A DNA stretch of 34,353 bases from NCBI GenBank assembly GCA_023954855.1, contig JAGSGY010000059.1:1-34353 (forward strand), in the 5' to 3' direction. This stretch comes from Pseudomonadota bacterium. Its GTDB lineage: Bacteria; Myxococcota_A; UBA796; GCA-2862545. Each line of letters starts with the position of its first letter. The first letter of the stretch is position 1. The notes under the pieces were generated by a model that did not search any database, had not been told where the DNA came from, and was given only the letters and a program-made list of their open reading frames with translations. The translations under genes were made by a program, and so were the position numbers. Below, one piece after another: positions 6,188 through 15,245 of the stretch.

Positions 6188-6832
6188 CTAGTCGAGCGGC
6201 AGTACGCCTCCAAGGTTGCCGAGTCCTCCGTCGATGAGCTCGGGGAGGTGGGCATGGTCTGACCACCCGTCGCAGCCCCGCTTGTCGATACACAGACAGT
6301 CCTCGCTGCCGAGGCGAGCGAAGTACGACGCGGAGTGCTCCCCACCGATGGCGCAGTCAATCACGCCCGTAGCGGAGTCGATGGACTCGATGCGAAGGGC
6401 CAAGATCTGCAGGCCATCGGCACAATGCAGGTTCGTGGTCGACAGCGCGTCGTAGTCGGCCGGCCGCCAGATCTCGTCCAGTGAAATGGACCAGCCAAGG
6501 CGGGCATCATCGTCGGGCACCAGCTCGTGTCTCTCGGCATAGTTTGCGGTCTTGCCCTCAACCGGACCCGGGTTCGAGGCGCTTCTGGAGCGCTCGACCA
6601 TCGTCAGGCGAACGCGGTCGACGGGCGCATCCGTCCGGGCATCAAAGAACCATGAACCCGTCGAAGCGGCTCCCTGCACATCCGCAGAGAGGCCGTCGAG
6701 GTCGCAGCTCGCGACGGCGAAGACCAGCTCTCCCAATCCTTCTTCTCCACACAATCCAGCATCACAACCATCACCATTCTCTGGCTCGGAAACACACCCG
6801 ACCAGCAACAACAGTAGGGCAGCTCTCATCAT
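6188..6832 (-). CDS. small lipoprotein, function unknown
   Basis: A 214-residue protein that I do not recognise. A short Met-Met-Arg head and a leucine run end in Leu-Leu-Val-Gly-Cys, a clear lipobox, so it should be lipid-anchored at the cell surface or in the periplasm. The mature part has several Cys residues, with clusters near the N-terminus and a Cys-Leu-Cys pair near residue 183, suggesting disulfides. Two consecutive ATGs (6832 and 6829) follow GGAGG; the second has the more usual spacing. The gene converges on the peroxidase gene across the 6147-6172 hairpin. Confidence 0.75.
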   Translation of the reverse strand: MMRAALLLLLVGCVSEPENGDGCDAGLCGEEGLGELVFAVASCDLDGLSADVQGAASTGSWFFDARTDAPVDRVRLTMVERSRSASNPGPVEGKTANYAERHELVPDDDARLGWSISLDEIWRPADYDALSTTNLHCADGLQILALRIESIDSATGVIDCAIGGEHSASYFARLGSEDCLCIDKRGCDGWSDHAHLPELIDGGLGNLGGVLPLD

Positions 6833-7077
6833 TCACCTCCCAATACCCTAGGGCTAACCGCTAGAATTCGAAGAGGTGACTCCAAAAGGTTCAAAACATC
6901 TGTTCGTGGGAGGGTTTCCTGTGTCCGCTGATGGTGGGCTTTTGCGGGGACGTCGGGGAAAGGAGTTACGTCGATCGGGTGTGTAGGCGGGTCACGGGAG
7001 TCGCGCATGCGTGTATGGGCGCACCTCGCTTGCGGCTTTTGCAGAACTGCACTTGTTCTTGCGCGTGGAATGTGGCC

Positions 7078-8448
7078 TTAGGTGTGTGCTCGACCGTGGC
7101 CTGCGTGGATCAGGATCCCGCTGTGCACCGGCCTCACGGGTCCCGATCGCCCGCCGCTCTGCACTTCTGTGCTTGGCAAGTCGACGACGCGACCCTGCAC
7201 CACCATGCGCTTCGAGGAGCCGCCGTCCAGGTTCATGGCGTAGACGCAGCCGTGCGCACGTAAGACCTCACCAAGCTGTCGGAGGGTCATGCCTGGGGCT
7301 CGCTCGAAGTGGCGGCCATCAACGGCACAGAACAGCAGACTGCCGTCTTCGCGAATGCCCACGCCCATGCGGGGAAGCAAGTTCTGGTCGAAGGTCTCAT
7401 CTTGGCTGAAGGTGACGGGTGGGGCAGTGCCCGCAAAGTCCTCTGCGGCGAGATCGAGGACCGGTTCCGTGGGGTGAAGCAGCATTGGGCCTCCCGCTAC
7501 GGCGTTGACGATCGAGCCGGGGTGCCAACCGGGGTCTTCATTAGGCCTGCACGGCACCACCGCACCGGCGAGTGGAATCGCCAGTCGACCCACACCGCGT
7601 GCGACGACCTGGGTTCCGATCATGGCGGCCACGGGGCCGGCATCTTCGGGGCTGTGCGTCCCATGCGCGCGTGTCCACCTGGGGCCTGGGGCCTCGATAG
7701 CCTCGATGCGGACGCGGCCATCGCGATCTTGCACGAGCGCGCTGCGGCGCAGCCACGGAGGATTGAGGACCTCGCCGTCGTGGACCAGTAGGCCAACCGG
7801 ATCGCCACGATGGCTCGGCGGCTCGATGTCAGGCTCGGAGTAGAGAAAGAAGCCGCCGGACACACCCGCGCAGGCCCCGGTCTCCCGCACCGCCTCGGCG
7901 AAGTCACGACCCGAGAAGTTACCGGTCTCGATGCGGACGTCCGTGGCCGACAAGAGGTTGAGGTGAACCGGGCCCCAAGCCGAGCGCCCATCGATGCGTC
8001 CATGTCGAACGCCGGGTGCTACGTCTCTCCAGGTGGCGGGAAGGTCGGCGGGCTGGGGGTGGCTAGGGTCAGCCCAGCGCAGCACGGCAGCTTGGGCAAA
8101 GTAGAAGTCGATGATGGCGCGAATACGTGCGGCTCGCGGACCTGGTGAAGCCAGAATCCCGGCCACCCTGCAGCGCAGTCCCCGCTTGAGCAACTGCCAA
8201 CGGGCATCCCCGTCGAGCTCGAGCACGGCCTTCATGCGGCGCTCGAACATGGCAGCCTGGGCGCGATCCACTTCCTCGATCAGGCGGTCCGCAACGGGGA
8301 GGCTGGCCACTGCCCGGTCAAGTGCGGCGAGGGAGGGGTGGTCTGCGATGGGGTCCGTCACGCTGGGGAAGGCGCGAAGAACCGCGAGAAGGTTGGCGGG
8401 CAGACCGTCGTCGTCGACGGCTGCTTCGAGCAGGTGAAGCCAGTGCAT
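7078..8448 (-). CDS. phosphodiester glycosidase (NAGPA-domain) family protein
   Basis: A 456-residue protein. The C-terminal 300 residues match the NAGPA domain: Gly-Val-Ser-Gly-Gly-Phe-Phe near residue 200, a Pro-Arg-Met-Gly-Val-Gly segment, Asp-Gly-Arg, and the hallmark Asn-Leu-Asp-Gly-Gly-Ser-Ser near the end. The family cleaves GlcNAc-1-phosphodiesters in animals, and in bacteria acts on surface polysaccharide or peptidoglycan-linked phosphodiesters. The N-terminal 150 residues are helical and unassigned. No signal peptide is evident, which is unusual for an envelope-acting member. The ATG at 8448 has only a distant GGAG. The 6833-7077 gap below it holds no convincing gene. Confidence 0.85.
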   Translation of the reverse strand: MHWLHLLEAAVDDDGLPANLLAVLRAFPSVTDPIADHPSLAALDRAVASLPVADRLIEEVDRAQAAMFERRMKAVLELDGDARWQLLKRGLRCRVAGILASPGPRAARIRAIIDFYFAQAAVLRWADPSHPQPADLPATWRDVAPGVRHGRIDGRSAWGPVHLNLLSATDVRIETGNFSGRDFAEAVRETGACAGVSGGFFLYSEPDIEPPSHRGDPVGLLVHDGEVLNPPWLRRSALVQDRDGRVRIEAIEAPGPRWTRAHGTHSPEDAGPVAAMIGTQVVARGVGRLAIPLAGAVVPCRPNEDPGWHPGSIVNAVAGGPMLLHPTEPVLDLAAEDFAGTAPPVTFSQDETFDQNLLPRMGVGIREDGSLLFCAVDGRHFERAPGMTLRQLGEVLRAHGCVYAMNLDGGSSKRMVVQGRVVDLPSTEVQSGGRSGPVRPVHSGILIHAGHGRAHT

Positions 8449-8579
8449 GGCGCATGCTACTCCGACCGGGGGAGTTGGCCCCGCGGACCTGTGTGGAAAG
8501 CCCCACCGTTCGGCGTCGATCCTTCTGGCGGGGCGTGTTGGACTGGCCCCAAGTTTGCAGCGTTCTGAGCGGAGGGCTC

Positions 8580-10370
8580 ATGAACCACCGCACTACGAGG
8601 ACTCGCGACGGCGGAGTGGTACGCCGACTGGCGCTGGTACTCCTACTTGGCGGATGCACGCCGTGGATCACGTCGGACCAGACGGAACAACGTCTCGATC
8701 CGGATGAGGATGGCTACGCCTACCCGGCGGACTGCAACTCGAGCAGCGCTGAGGCCTATCCAGGTGCTGTCGAGGTCTGTGACGGCATCGACAACGACTG
8801 CGACGGCACTGTCGATGGCGCAGACGCGGTGGATGCGGTCGACTGGTTCTTCGACTCTGACGGCGATGGCTGGGGCTCGGGCTCCGCGGAGCGGCAATGC
8901 GACCCGCCAAGCGAGGACCACGTAGACCGCGGTGGAGACTGTGAGGATGGCCTCGATAGCGTGCATCCCGAGGTCGCCGAGGTCTGTAACGACCTGCTCG
9001 ACAACGACTGTGACGGCGGCGCCAACGACTGCGTGTGGACCGGAACCTACACGGTCGAGTCCGACGCTCTCCTGGGCATTGGGACCGTGGCCACCGACAA
9101 CTACGGGTCTGCCCTGGCAGTGGCCGACCTCGACATCGATGGCACCGTGGACCTGTTGGTCGGTGCGGTGGACTACAGTATTGCCGGTGGTGTGGGCGTG
9201 TTCTACGGCCCCGTCGAGACCGCGCTCGGACTGGCGGATGCCGCGGCTCGGGTCAGCACTGGGTCCGGCAACGCAGAGGCCTTCGGGCACAGCATCGCGA
9301 ACGTCGGAAACCTCGATGGTGCCCGCCGCGACGTCGTGGTCATCGGGCATCCGGGGGCTGGGAGCGACGGAAATGGCGGCTTCACGCTGCTCCGCAACGG
9401 CGGGGGCATGGCCGGCGAGGTCTACGCGGGCTTCTGGCCCCACTCGAATGGGTCGCCTCAGGACCGCCTGGGCACCGCCGTCAGCGGCCTCAATGACGTG
9501 GATGGCGACGGGGACGATGAGCTCCTCGTGACCGCACCTGGCTCGGATGTCAACCATCTCGACGGCGGCGTCGTTCGGATGTTCCACGGGCCGGCCAGCA
9601 GCATTGCACCGACGGGGGCGGCAGCGCAGATCACCGGTCCAGCGGGCTGCGGTCTCGGCGATGCGCTCGCCACCGGCGACTTTGACGGAGATGGCGTGCA
9701 GGACGTGGTGATCGGAAGTGCTGCCTGTGACATCTCGGGCGTACCGGTGGGAGCGGTTCACATCGTCTCAGGCTCGGTGACGGGCCTCCAGGCAGTCGGA
9801 GATGCAGCCTTCGCGATGATCGAAGGCACGGTCGTCGACCAGCTCTTCGGCACCGCACTCGCCGTGGGCGATGCGGACGGCGACGGCAACGATGACTTGT
9901 GGGTGGCCTCACCTGGCGCACCGTCGGCGGTTTCTCCGGCAGACCGGGTGGGTTCGGTGTCTCTGTTCCTCGGCCCGCTGTCCGGTCAGGCACTCAGCAG
10001 CCAGGCCGACGTGATCATCTACGGGATTCAGGGCTTCGAGGGCTTTGGGCGCTCGATCATGACCGTGCCGGACCTGACGGGCGACGGCATCGACGAGCTG
10101 GTCATCGGTGCGCCGGAACACAGCGAGTCGAGCTTTCGGGCCATCGCGCCTTCGGGCGGGGCGTACCTGTTCTACGGACCGTTCGCCGACGCGACTCGGG
10201 ACGACGCCGATGCCGTGTTTCTGGGGCGCTTCGGGACCTTTGGGTTCGGAGCCGCGATGCTGGCTGAAGACCTCGATGATGACGGCGTGAGCGAGCTCGT
10301 CATCGGTGGACCGCCGCCGAACTGGGATGACCATGGCGCCGTCTCGGTGTTCTGGGGGGTGGGACTGTGA
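8580..10370 (+). CDS. MopM-type metal-binding lipoprotein with FG-GAP repeats
   Basis: A 596-residue protein. The leader ends at Leu-Leu-Gly-Gly-Cys26, a lipobox. Residues 40-150 carry the Cys-Asp-Gly-Ile-Asp-Asn-Asp-Cys-Asp-Gly motif (first at 67-76) and a second variant copy, the putative metal-binding (MopM-like) repeat common in Myxococcota surface proteins. From about 160 to the end there are six or seven FG-GAP/integrin-alpha-like repeats, each with an Asp-rich calcium loop (Asp-Xaa-Asp-Gly-Asp-Gly) and a Val-Ile-Gly-type strand, predicting a beta-propeller. The frame is open further upstream, but GGAGGG just before the ATG at 8580 and the lipobox fix the start. The stop overlaps the next start (GTGA). 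Confidence 0.88.
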   Translation: MNHRTTRTRDGGVVRRLALVLLLGGCTPWITSDQTEQRLDPDEDGYAYPADCNSSSAEAYPGAVEVCDGIDNDCDGTVDGADAVDAVDWFFDSDGDGWGSGSAERQCDPPSEDHVDRGGDCEDGLDSVHPEVAEVCNDLLDNDCDGGANDCVWTGTYTVESDALLGIGTVATDNYGSALAVADLDIDGTVDLLVGAVDYSIAGGVGVFYGPVETALGLADAAARVSTGSGNAEAFGHSIANVGNLDGARRDVVVIGHPGAGSDGNGGFTLLRNGGGMAGEVYAGFWPHSNGSPQDRLGTAVSGLNDVDGDGDDELLVTAPGSDVNHLDGGVVRMFHGPASSIAPTGAAAQITGPAGCGLGDALATGDFDGDGVQDVVIGSAACDISGVPVGAVHIVSGSVTGLQAVGDAAFAMIEGTVVDQLFGTALAVGDADGDGNDDLWVASPGAPSAVSPADRVGSVSLFLGPLSGQALSSQADVIIYGIQGFEGFGRSIMTVPDLTGDGIDELVIGAPEHSESSFRAIAPSGGAYLFYGPFADATRDDADAVFLGRFGTFGFGAAMLAEDLDDDGVSELVIGGPPPNWDDHGAVSVFWGVGL

Positions 10371-11185
10371 TTGCCTTCATGCTGATGGGGCTGGGAGCCG
10401 CCCTTGCTTCCGACTGTGAGCAGCCGACCACCGCCGTGGCGCTCATCGAGACCCTCGGCCGTGCCGACAGTGCCTTCGTCGAGCTGGACCTCGACGGCTT
10501 CCACGCAGCAGCGGACCAGGCCCAGGCCGAGCTCGCCTGTCTCGGTGAGCCCCTCGTGCCGGCCGATGCCGCTGCAGTCCACCGCTTCCAGGCGCTGTTG
10601 GCCTTCGTCGACCAGCGCGACGAGGATGTGCGACTGGCCTATTCCGCGGCCGCGTCGCTGCGCCCGGACTACGCGTTGTCGCTGCGTGTCGCGCCGGATG
10701 GACACCCGCTTCGCGCCTTCTACGATGAGGGAGCTCGCCTCGAGCCAGGACCGACCTTGAAGCTCGGCAAGAATGGACTGCTGGTCGACGGCACGCGCTC
10801 CGAGGACCTGGTCACCGGGCGTCCGGCGGTGCTACAGCTGGAGCTGAAGTCTGGGGCCATCGACGCCACCGAGTGGGTCGGCATGCCGCGCGACGGTGCC
10901 CTTCCCGACTGGGTCGTCCTCGCGCCTCCGGAGTCGGATCGGCCGCAGCGGCCGAAGCTCAAACTCGGAAAGCCCTTCGCGATTGCGGCTGGCGCCTCGG
11001 CGGTGCTCGCGGGGTCGCTCTACGCCACGTCCTGGGGCACGCGGGCCCGCTATCTCAACGAAGAGACGCCGATGGAGGAGCTCGAGGGGCTGAAGAAGAC
11101 GAATCACGGCACGCTCGTCGGCGCGGGTGTGGCCGGCGGACTGGCGATTGGCTTGGGTAGTGCTGCATGGGTGGTGGAATGGTAA
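10367..11185 (+). CDS. membrane protein with signal peptide, function unknown
   Basis: A 272-residue protein I cannot assign. It has a short N-terminal signal peptide (Met-Leu-Met-Gly-Leu-Gly to Ala-Leu-Ala-Ser), a helical periplasmic part resembling tetratricopeptide helices (residues 20-110), a beta-rich middle, and two hydrophobic segments near the C-terminus (about 205-225 and 250-270). Similar small proteins often precede kinase genes in myxobacteria. Its GTG start overlaps the upstream TGA as GTGA, and its end overlaps the next kinase gene, so translation of the three genes is probably coupled. A role linked to the kinase or lipoprotein is inference. Confidence 0.75.
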   Translation: MIAFMLMGLGAALASDCEQPTTAVALIETLGRADSAFVELDLDGFHAAADQAQAELACLGEPLVPADAAAVHRFQALLAFVDQRDEDVRLAYSAAASLRPDYALSLRVAPDGHPLRAFYDEGARLEPGPTLKLGKNGLLVDGTRSEDLVTGRPAVLQLELKSGAIDATEWVGMPRDGALPDWVVLAPPESDRPQRPKLKLGKPFAIAAGASAVLAGSLYATSWGTRARYLNEETPMEELEGLKKTNHGTLVGAGVAGGLAIGLGSAAWVVEW

Positions 11186-12774
11186 CGACCGACCGTCGGC
11201 AGTACCGCATCATCAAGACGCTCGGAAAGGGCGGCTTCGGCACCGTCTACCTGGCCGAGCTGATCGGCGAGGGCGGCTTCTCGAAGACGGTCGCCCTCAA
11301 GGTCCTCAACCCCGACGTGGCTGGCATCGAGGAGGTCGCCCAGCGTCTCCGAGATGAGGCGAGGGTGCTCGGTCTGGTCCGTCACCGCGCCATTGTGCAG
11401 GTCGACGGTCTGGTGAACCTCGAGAACCGCTGGACCGTCGTCATGGAGTACGTCGAGGGTGCCGACCTCAAGCACTTGGTTCGAGCCGGTCCGATTCCAG
11501 CTGGACCTGCGCTCGAGATGGTCGCTGAGGTGTCGAACGGACTCAGAGCGGCGTTCGAGCAGAACGGTCCAGATGGGCGGCCGCTGTGCATGATTCACCG
11601 CGACTTGAAGCCCTCGAACCTCACGATCACCGCACGTGGTGAGGTGAAGATCCTCGACTTTGGCACGGCGCGAGCCAACTTCGCGAGTCGTGAAGCCAAG
11701 ACCCAGTCCCTGGCCTTCGGAACCATCGACTACATGGCTCCGGAGCGCCTCGACTTCGAGGATGGGCCTGCGGGCGATGTGTACGCGGTGGGGGCGATAC
11801 TCGCAGAGATGCTCTCGGGTGAGAAGGTCGGGCGAACGTCGCCTCGACCCGAGCGTCACCAGGGGGTGCGCGACGCCGCACTGGCCCGACTCGAGCAGAC
11901 GGGGACTCAAGAGGACGTCATCGACTTTGTGCGGCAGCTCTTGGCCTTCGAGCCCGAGGACCGGCCGGCGATTCACGAGGTAGAGCGCAAGGCCCGTGAA
12001 CTTCGCATTGCCTGCGGCGGTCCGTGGCTGTCGGACTGGGCCTCCGAGCTTGTCCCGGCGGTGATGGAAGGGCTGGGAGACTCCGAACCCGGGGACCTCT
12101 CGGGGATGACCTTGATCGAGGGAAGCGGTTCACGCCCTCGGCCTCGACCGCCTGAGCCGGCGCCGGATCCGGGAACCCAGTGGGTCCGCCGTGAAGACGA
12201 GGCCCCGTCACTCGAAGGGAGCCCGTCCAGACCGCCATCCGGGGCTGCTCGGACGTCGGCCTCGCAGGAGCCCTCCCGGCGCCGTGGCTTTCCTGTGTGG
12301 ATTGCCGCCGTTGTGGTGGTATTCCTTGGGGTCGGGGCCGTCGGCGTCGGCGTGTTCTTCGGCAGCCGCTCTGTGGAGCCGCCGACGGCACCTCCTGCCG
12401 AGCCCTTGCCGGTCGCTGTGCCCGTCGAGATTCCCGATTCGCCCGAACCCACAGAGGATCCCGTCATCGAGGCGCCGGTCGAGCCGGTGGTGGCTCAGCC
12501 CGAGGTGGCGCCGGTCGAACCGAAGCCCGCCTCGCCCCGTCCAAGACCTCGTCCGGCGACAGGCACCTGGTCGGTGAGCGGAGACGTGGCCAAGGTCGAG
12601 CTGGTGTCGGGTGGGCGCCGCTATGGCCCGGGCAAGGTGCCAGCGGGCACCTACACCATCGAGGCGACCTTTGGAGAGCGCGGCGTGGTGGGGGCTGGCT
12701 CGGTCGAGCTGAGTGCCGGCCAGACAGTGCAGGTCAACTGCGTGGCGGCCTTCGCGAAGTGCTCGGTCCGCTAG
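11167..12774 (+). CDS. membrane Ser/Thr protein kinase with C-terminal outer domain
   Basis: A Hanks-type kinase of up to 535 residues. The ATP loop Gly-Lys-Gly-Gly-Phe-Gly (20-25), Val-Ala-Leu-Lys45, helix C Glu64, His-Arg-Asp146-Leu-Lys-Pro-Ser-Asn, Asp164-Phe-Gly and Ala-Pro-Glu are all intact, so it should be active. A Pro-rich linker leads to one membrane helix (about 378-402), a second Pro/Glu-rich spacer, and a small beta domain near the C-terminus resembling PEGA-type modules. The kinase therefore faces the cytoplasm and the tail the envelope. The ATG at 11179, with GGTGG just before it, is an alternative start; both overlap the upstream gene. Its TAG lies in a CTAG shared with the convergent YfhO-like gene. 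Confidence 0.93.
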   Translation: MGGGMVTTDRRQYRIIKTLGKGGFGTVYLAELIGEGGFSKTVALKVLNPDVAGIEEVAQRLRDEARVLGLVRHRAIVQVDGLVNLENRWTVVMEYVEGADLKHLVRAGPIPAGPALEMVAEVSNGLRAAFEQNGPDGRPLCMIHRDLKPSNLTITARGEVKILDFGTARANFASREAKTQSLAFGTIDYMAPERLDFEDGPAGDVYAVGAILAEMLSGEKVGRTSPRPERHQGVRDAALARLEQTGTQEDVIDFVRQLLAFEPEDRPAIHEVERKARELRIACGGPWLSDWASELVPAVMEGLGDSEPGDLSGMTLIEGSGSRPRPRPPEPAPDPGTQWVRREDEAPSLEGSPSRPPSGAARTSASQEPSRRRGFPVWIAAVVVVFLGVGAVGVGVFFGSRSVEPPTAPPAEPLPVAVPVEIPDSPEPTEDPVIEAPVEPVVAQPEVAPVEPKPASPRPRPRPATGTWSVSGDVAKVELVSGGRRYGPGKVPAGTYTIEATFGERGVVGAGSVELSAGQTVQVNCVAAFAKCSVR

Positions 12775-15134
12775 CTGTCCCTGCGACGAAAGAAGCCGTG
12801 CAGGCCCAGCAGACCGAACAGCAGCGCAAGGGCCGTGCTCATGATGATCTTGCCCTTTCGCAGGTAGGTCGGCCGGTAGATCATCTCGATCTGGTGGTCG
12901 CCCTCTTCGACGAACACCGCCCGCTGCAGCACGTTGACCTTCTTGATCTCGGCAGGCGCGCCGTCGATGAAGGCTTCCCAGCCGGGGAACCAGTTCTCGG
13001 CGACGACCACCCAGCCAGCGTCGGGCCCATTCTTCTCGAAAGACATCGCGTTGGCGCTGTGCATGGAGAGCGAGGCGGTGGTCTCGCCTGTGTTCGGTAG
13101 CGTCTTGGGCTGGTCGATGTCGGTGTCCATCATCAACACGCGGTTCGCCGGGTCGACGAGGCCCGTGGCGACCAGCGCGGCCGCTCGCGTCGCGTCTCCG
13201 CCTTCGACCCATTCGCGTGCGAACCAGACGCGTTCGAAGGCATCCTCGTTGTGGTAGACGTACAGCTCGCCGTGGTGCACCAGCTTGAGGTTCGAGAGGG
13301 GCTGGCGGCTGAGGATGAACTTGACGTTCATCATGTCGAGAATGGGACTGCGGAGCGCCGCCACCTTCTTGAAGGGTTTGAGGTGCCAGCCGTGGCGCCG
13401 ACGGCCGGGCTCGGCTTCCATCAGCAGGTTGTCCAGGTGCTGAAAGTGCAGAGGGCCAAACCCGTGCAGGTCGTGGATGCCGTAGATGGTCGGTGTGTTC
13501 GATGGGAACACCGCGAACAGGCCCTTTCCGCCGGGGGGTTCCTGGCAGAACTTGGCGATGCGGAAGGTCGAGTCTTCTTCTTGAAGGAACGTCGTGGTCT
13601 CGGTCTCGGGGAACATCGCGTCGGCGTCGCGCACGACGGTCAGCTCACGCCACCAGCCGCCGAGGTCGATCGCGCACAACACGATCGCCAGGCCGTAGAA
13701 GGCGCGCTTGGAGATGCGGTCTCGGTAGGCGAACAGGGCCAGCGTGAGCAAGGTCAGTGCCGTGCCCCAGATCACAGCCTCGGTGGCGATGCCCAGCGAC
13801 CAGGACCGCGCGATGGGCACCCGACGCGAGAGGCCGTTGACGACGTAGATGCTGATGCCGCCGAACGCCAGGCTGACGCCTGCAAGGCCGAGAGTGAGCT
13901 TGCGGTAGGGCGCGCCGGACTTGAGCAGCTGCTCCATTCCGAAGGCCGACATCCAGGCGATGCCCAGGAAGTAGGCAATCGAGAAGCGGTCGATTCGGCT
14001 GAAGTTGAAGCCCGGCAGGTTGTACGCGAGTGAGAAGACCCAGGGCGAATACAGCACGGCGCCGATGGAGAGCACGAGGGCGAGCATCCATCGGCCCTGC
14101 TTTGGCGCGCGGATGACGCCATAAAGCGCCACCAACAGCGGCGTCACGCCGTTGTACATGGTGCCGGCCCAGTACGGCGTGAAGCGAGGCGTCCAGTAGG
14201 TGCCGTCGATCATCGTGCCCGAGATGTTCGGGAACATGATGCGTAGCGCGTGAATCCAGTGGTTCTGCCGTCGGGTGAGAATCGCGACCGAGCGCTGGGC
14301 TCGCTCCGAGAAGCTCGAGTACTCGAGCACCGCTAAGAACTGCACCGCGGCGAGTCCGACCCCGATGGCGTAGCCAGTGCCAAAGAGCGCGAGGCCTCCG
14401 ACAGCCTGCTTACGGCGCTCTGGGCCCTCGAGCCAAGCACGTCCGAGCAAGTAGACGCCGATGAAGTAGGAGCCGAACACGTAGACCGAGGGGTGCCCGG
14501 CGAGAATCATCATCGTCGTGCAGGCCGCAAGCCCGGCGGCTGCCAAGAAGCGCTTGGACCCAAAGATGTGCTCGACGGCGAAGAGCATCCACGGCAGCCA
14601 TGCGGCGACGTGTACGAACTGGGGGTGGCCCTGGCGGGTCGCGAACATGCCGTTGAGCACGAAGGTCAGCGCGCCGAACAATGCCGCTTCCCGTGAGCGC
14701 CCGGCCGCACGGAACCATGCAAAGGCCCCTCCGCCCGCAATCCAGAGGTGGAAGAGCAGCAGCCAGTTGTGGGCAGCGGCGGGCTTGAGCGGAAGGGTGA
14801 GCCAGGTGAGGGGATAGAACACCTGGGTGTGGCTCAGGCCGACAAACGGGGTGCCACCGTACATGGTTGGGGACCACCACGGAATCTCGCCCTCGAGCAG
14901 CGAGTCGCGTACCACGTGCCGGTAGACGAGGTTCTCCCGGATGATGTCCGCGTTGACCATCGAGAGGTCTTCGCGGCCTTCGTCGCTCGTGTGCGGCCGG
15001 TACGGGTAGACGTTCTCGGTTCCGTAGTCTGCGAGCACCTTGCCAGGCATGAGCCCCGGGCCGAGTAGAGCCAGTGGTACAAGCAGCAAGATCAGCGTTG
15101 CAAGGCGCGTTGTGAGTCGCGGAAGGGCAGCCAT
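12771..15134 (-). CDS. YfhO-family membrane protein (GT-C-like)
   Basis: A 787-residue polytopic protein with about a dozen membrane helices, a hydrophobic N-terminal helix followed by Tyr-Pro-Tyr-Arg-Pro, and a Trp-Trp-Ser-Pro segment after the first outer loop, as in YfhO proteins. The C-terminal outer domain includes Asn-Trp-Phe-Pro-Gly-Trp and ends with a last membrane helix and a basic tail (Arg-Arg-Arg-Asp-Ser). In Firmicutes YfhO glycosylates teichoic acid, using a lipid-linked sugar at the outer face of the membrane; here a role in surface glycan transfer is inferred. It is divergent from the LTA-synthase-like gene across a 110-bp gap, which supports joint function. The end overlaps the kinase stop by four bases. 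Confidence 0.88.
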   Translation of the reverse strand: MAALPRLTTRLATLILLLVPLALLGPGLMPGKVLADYGTENVYPYRPHTSDEGREDLSMVNADIIRENLVYRHVVRDSLLEGEIPWWSPTMYGGTPFVGLSHTQVFYPLTWLTLPLKPAAAHNWLLLFHLWIAGGGAFAWFRAAGRSREAALFGALTFVLNGMFATRQGHPQFVHVAAWLPWMLFAVEHIFGSKRFLAAAGLAACTTMMILAGHPSVYVFGSYFIGVYLLGRAWLEGPERRKQAVGGLALFGTGYAIGVGLAAVQFLAVLEYSSFSERAQRSVAILTRRQNHWIHALRIMFPNISGTMIDGTYWTPRFTPYWAGTMYNGVTPLLVALYGVIRAPKQGRWMLALVLSIGAVLYSPWVFSLAYNLPGFNFSRIDRFSIAYFLGIAWMSAFGMEQLLKSGAPYRKLTLGLAGVSLAFGGISIYVVNGLSRRVPIARSWSLGIATEAVIWGTALTLLTLALFAYRDRISKRAFYGLAIVLCAIDLGGWWRELTVVRDADAMFPETETTTFLQEEDSTFRIAKFCQEPPGGKGLFAVFPSNTPTIYGIHDLHGFGPLHFQHLDNLLMEAEPGRRRHGWHLKPFKKVAALRSPILDMMNVKFILSRQPLSNLKLVHHGELYVYHNEDAFERVWFAREWVEGGDATRAAALVATGLVDPANRVLMMDTDIDQPKTLPNTGETTASLSMHSANAMSFEKNGPDAGWVVVAENWFPGWEAFIDGAPAEIKKVNVLQRAVFVEEGDHQIEMIYRPTYLRKGKIIMSTALALLFGLLGLHGFFRRRDS

Positions 15135-15245
15135 GCGCGCCCCTTAGCGTCTCGGCGCGAGTGCGCAACTGACCGGCTTTCCCTTGGTGAATTTCGAGTC
15201 TTCTAGGAAGCACACCGGTTAGCAGGCGGGCAGCGAGAAGACTGC

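Noticed and set aside
6931-7263. 110-codon plus-strand frame in the gap before the glycosidase gene
   Set aside because: Runs into the antisense of the glycosidase gene and has no ribosome-binding site or family pattern.
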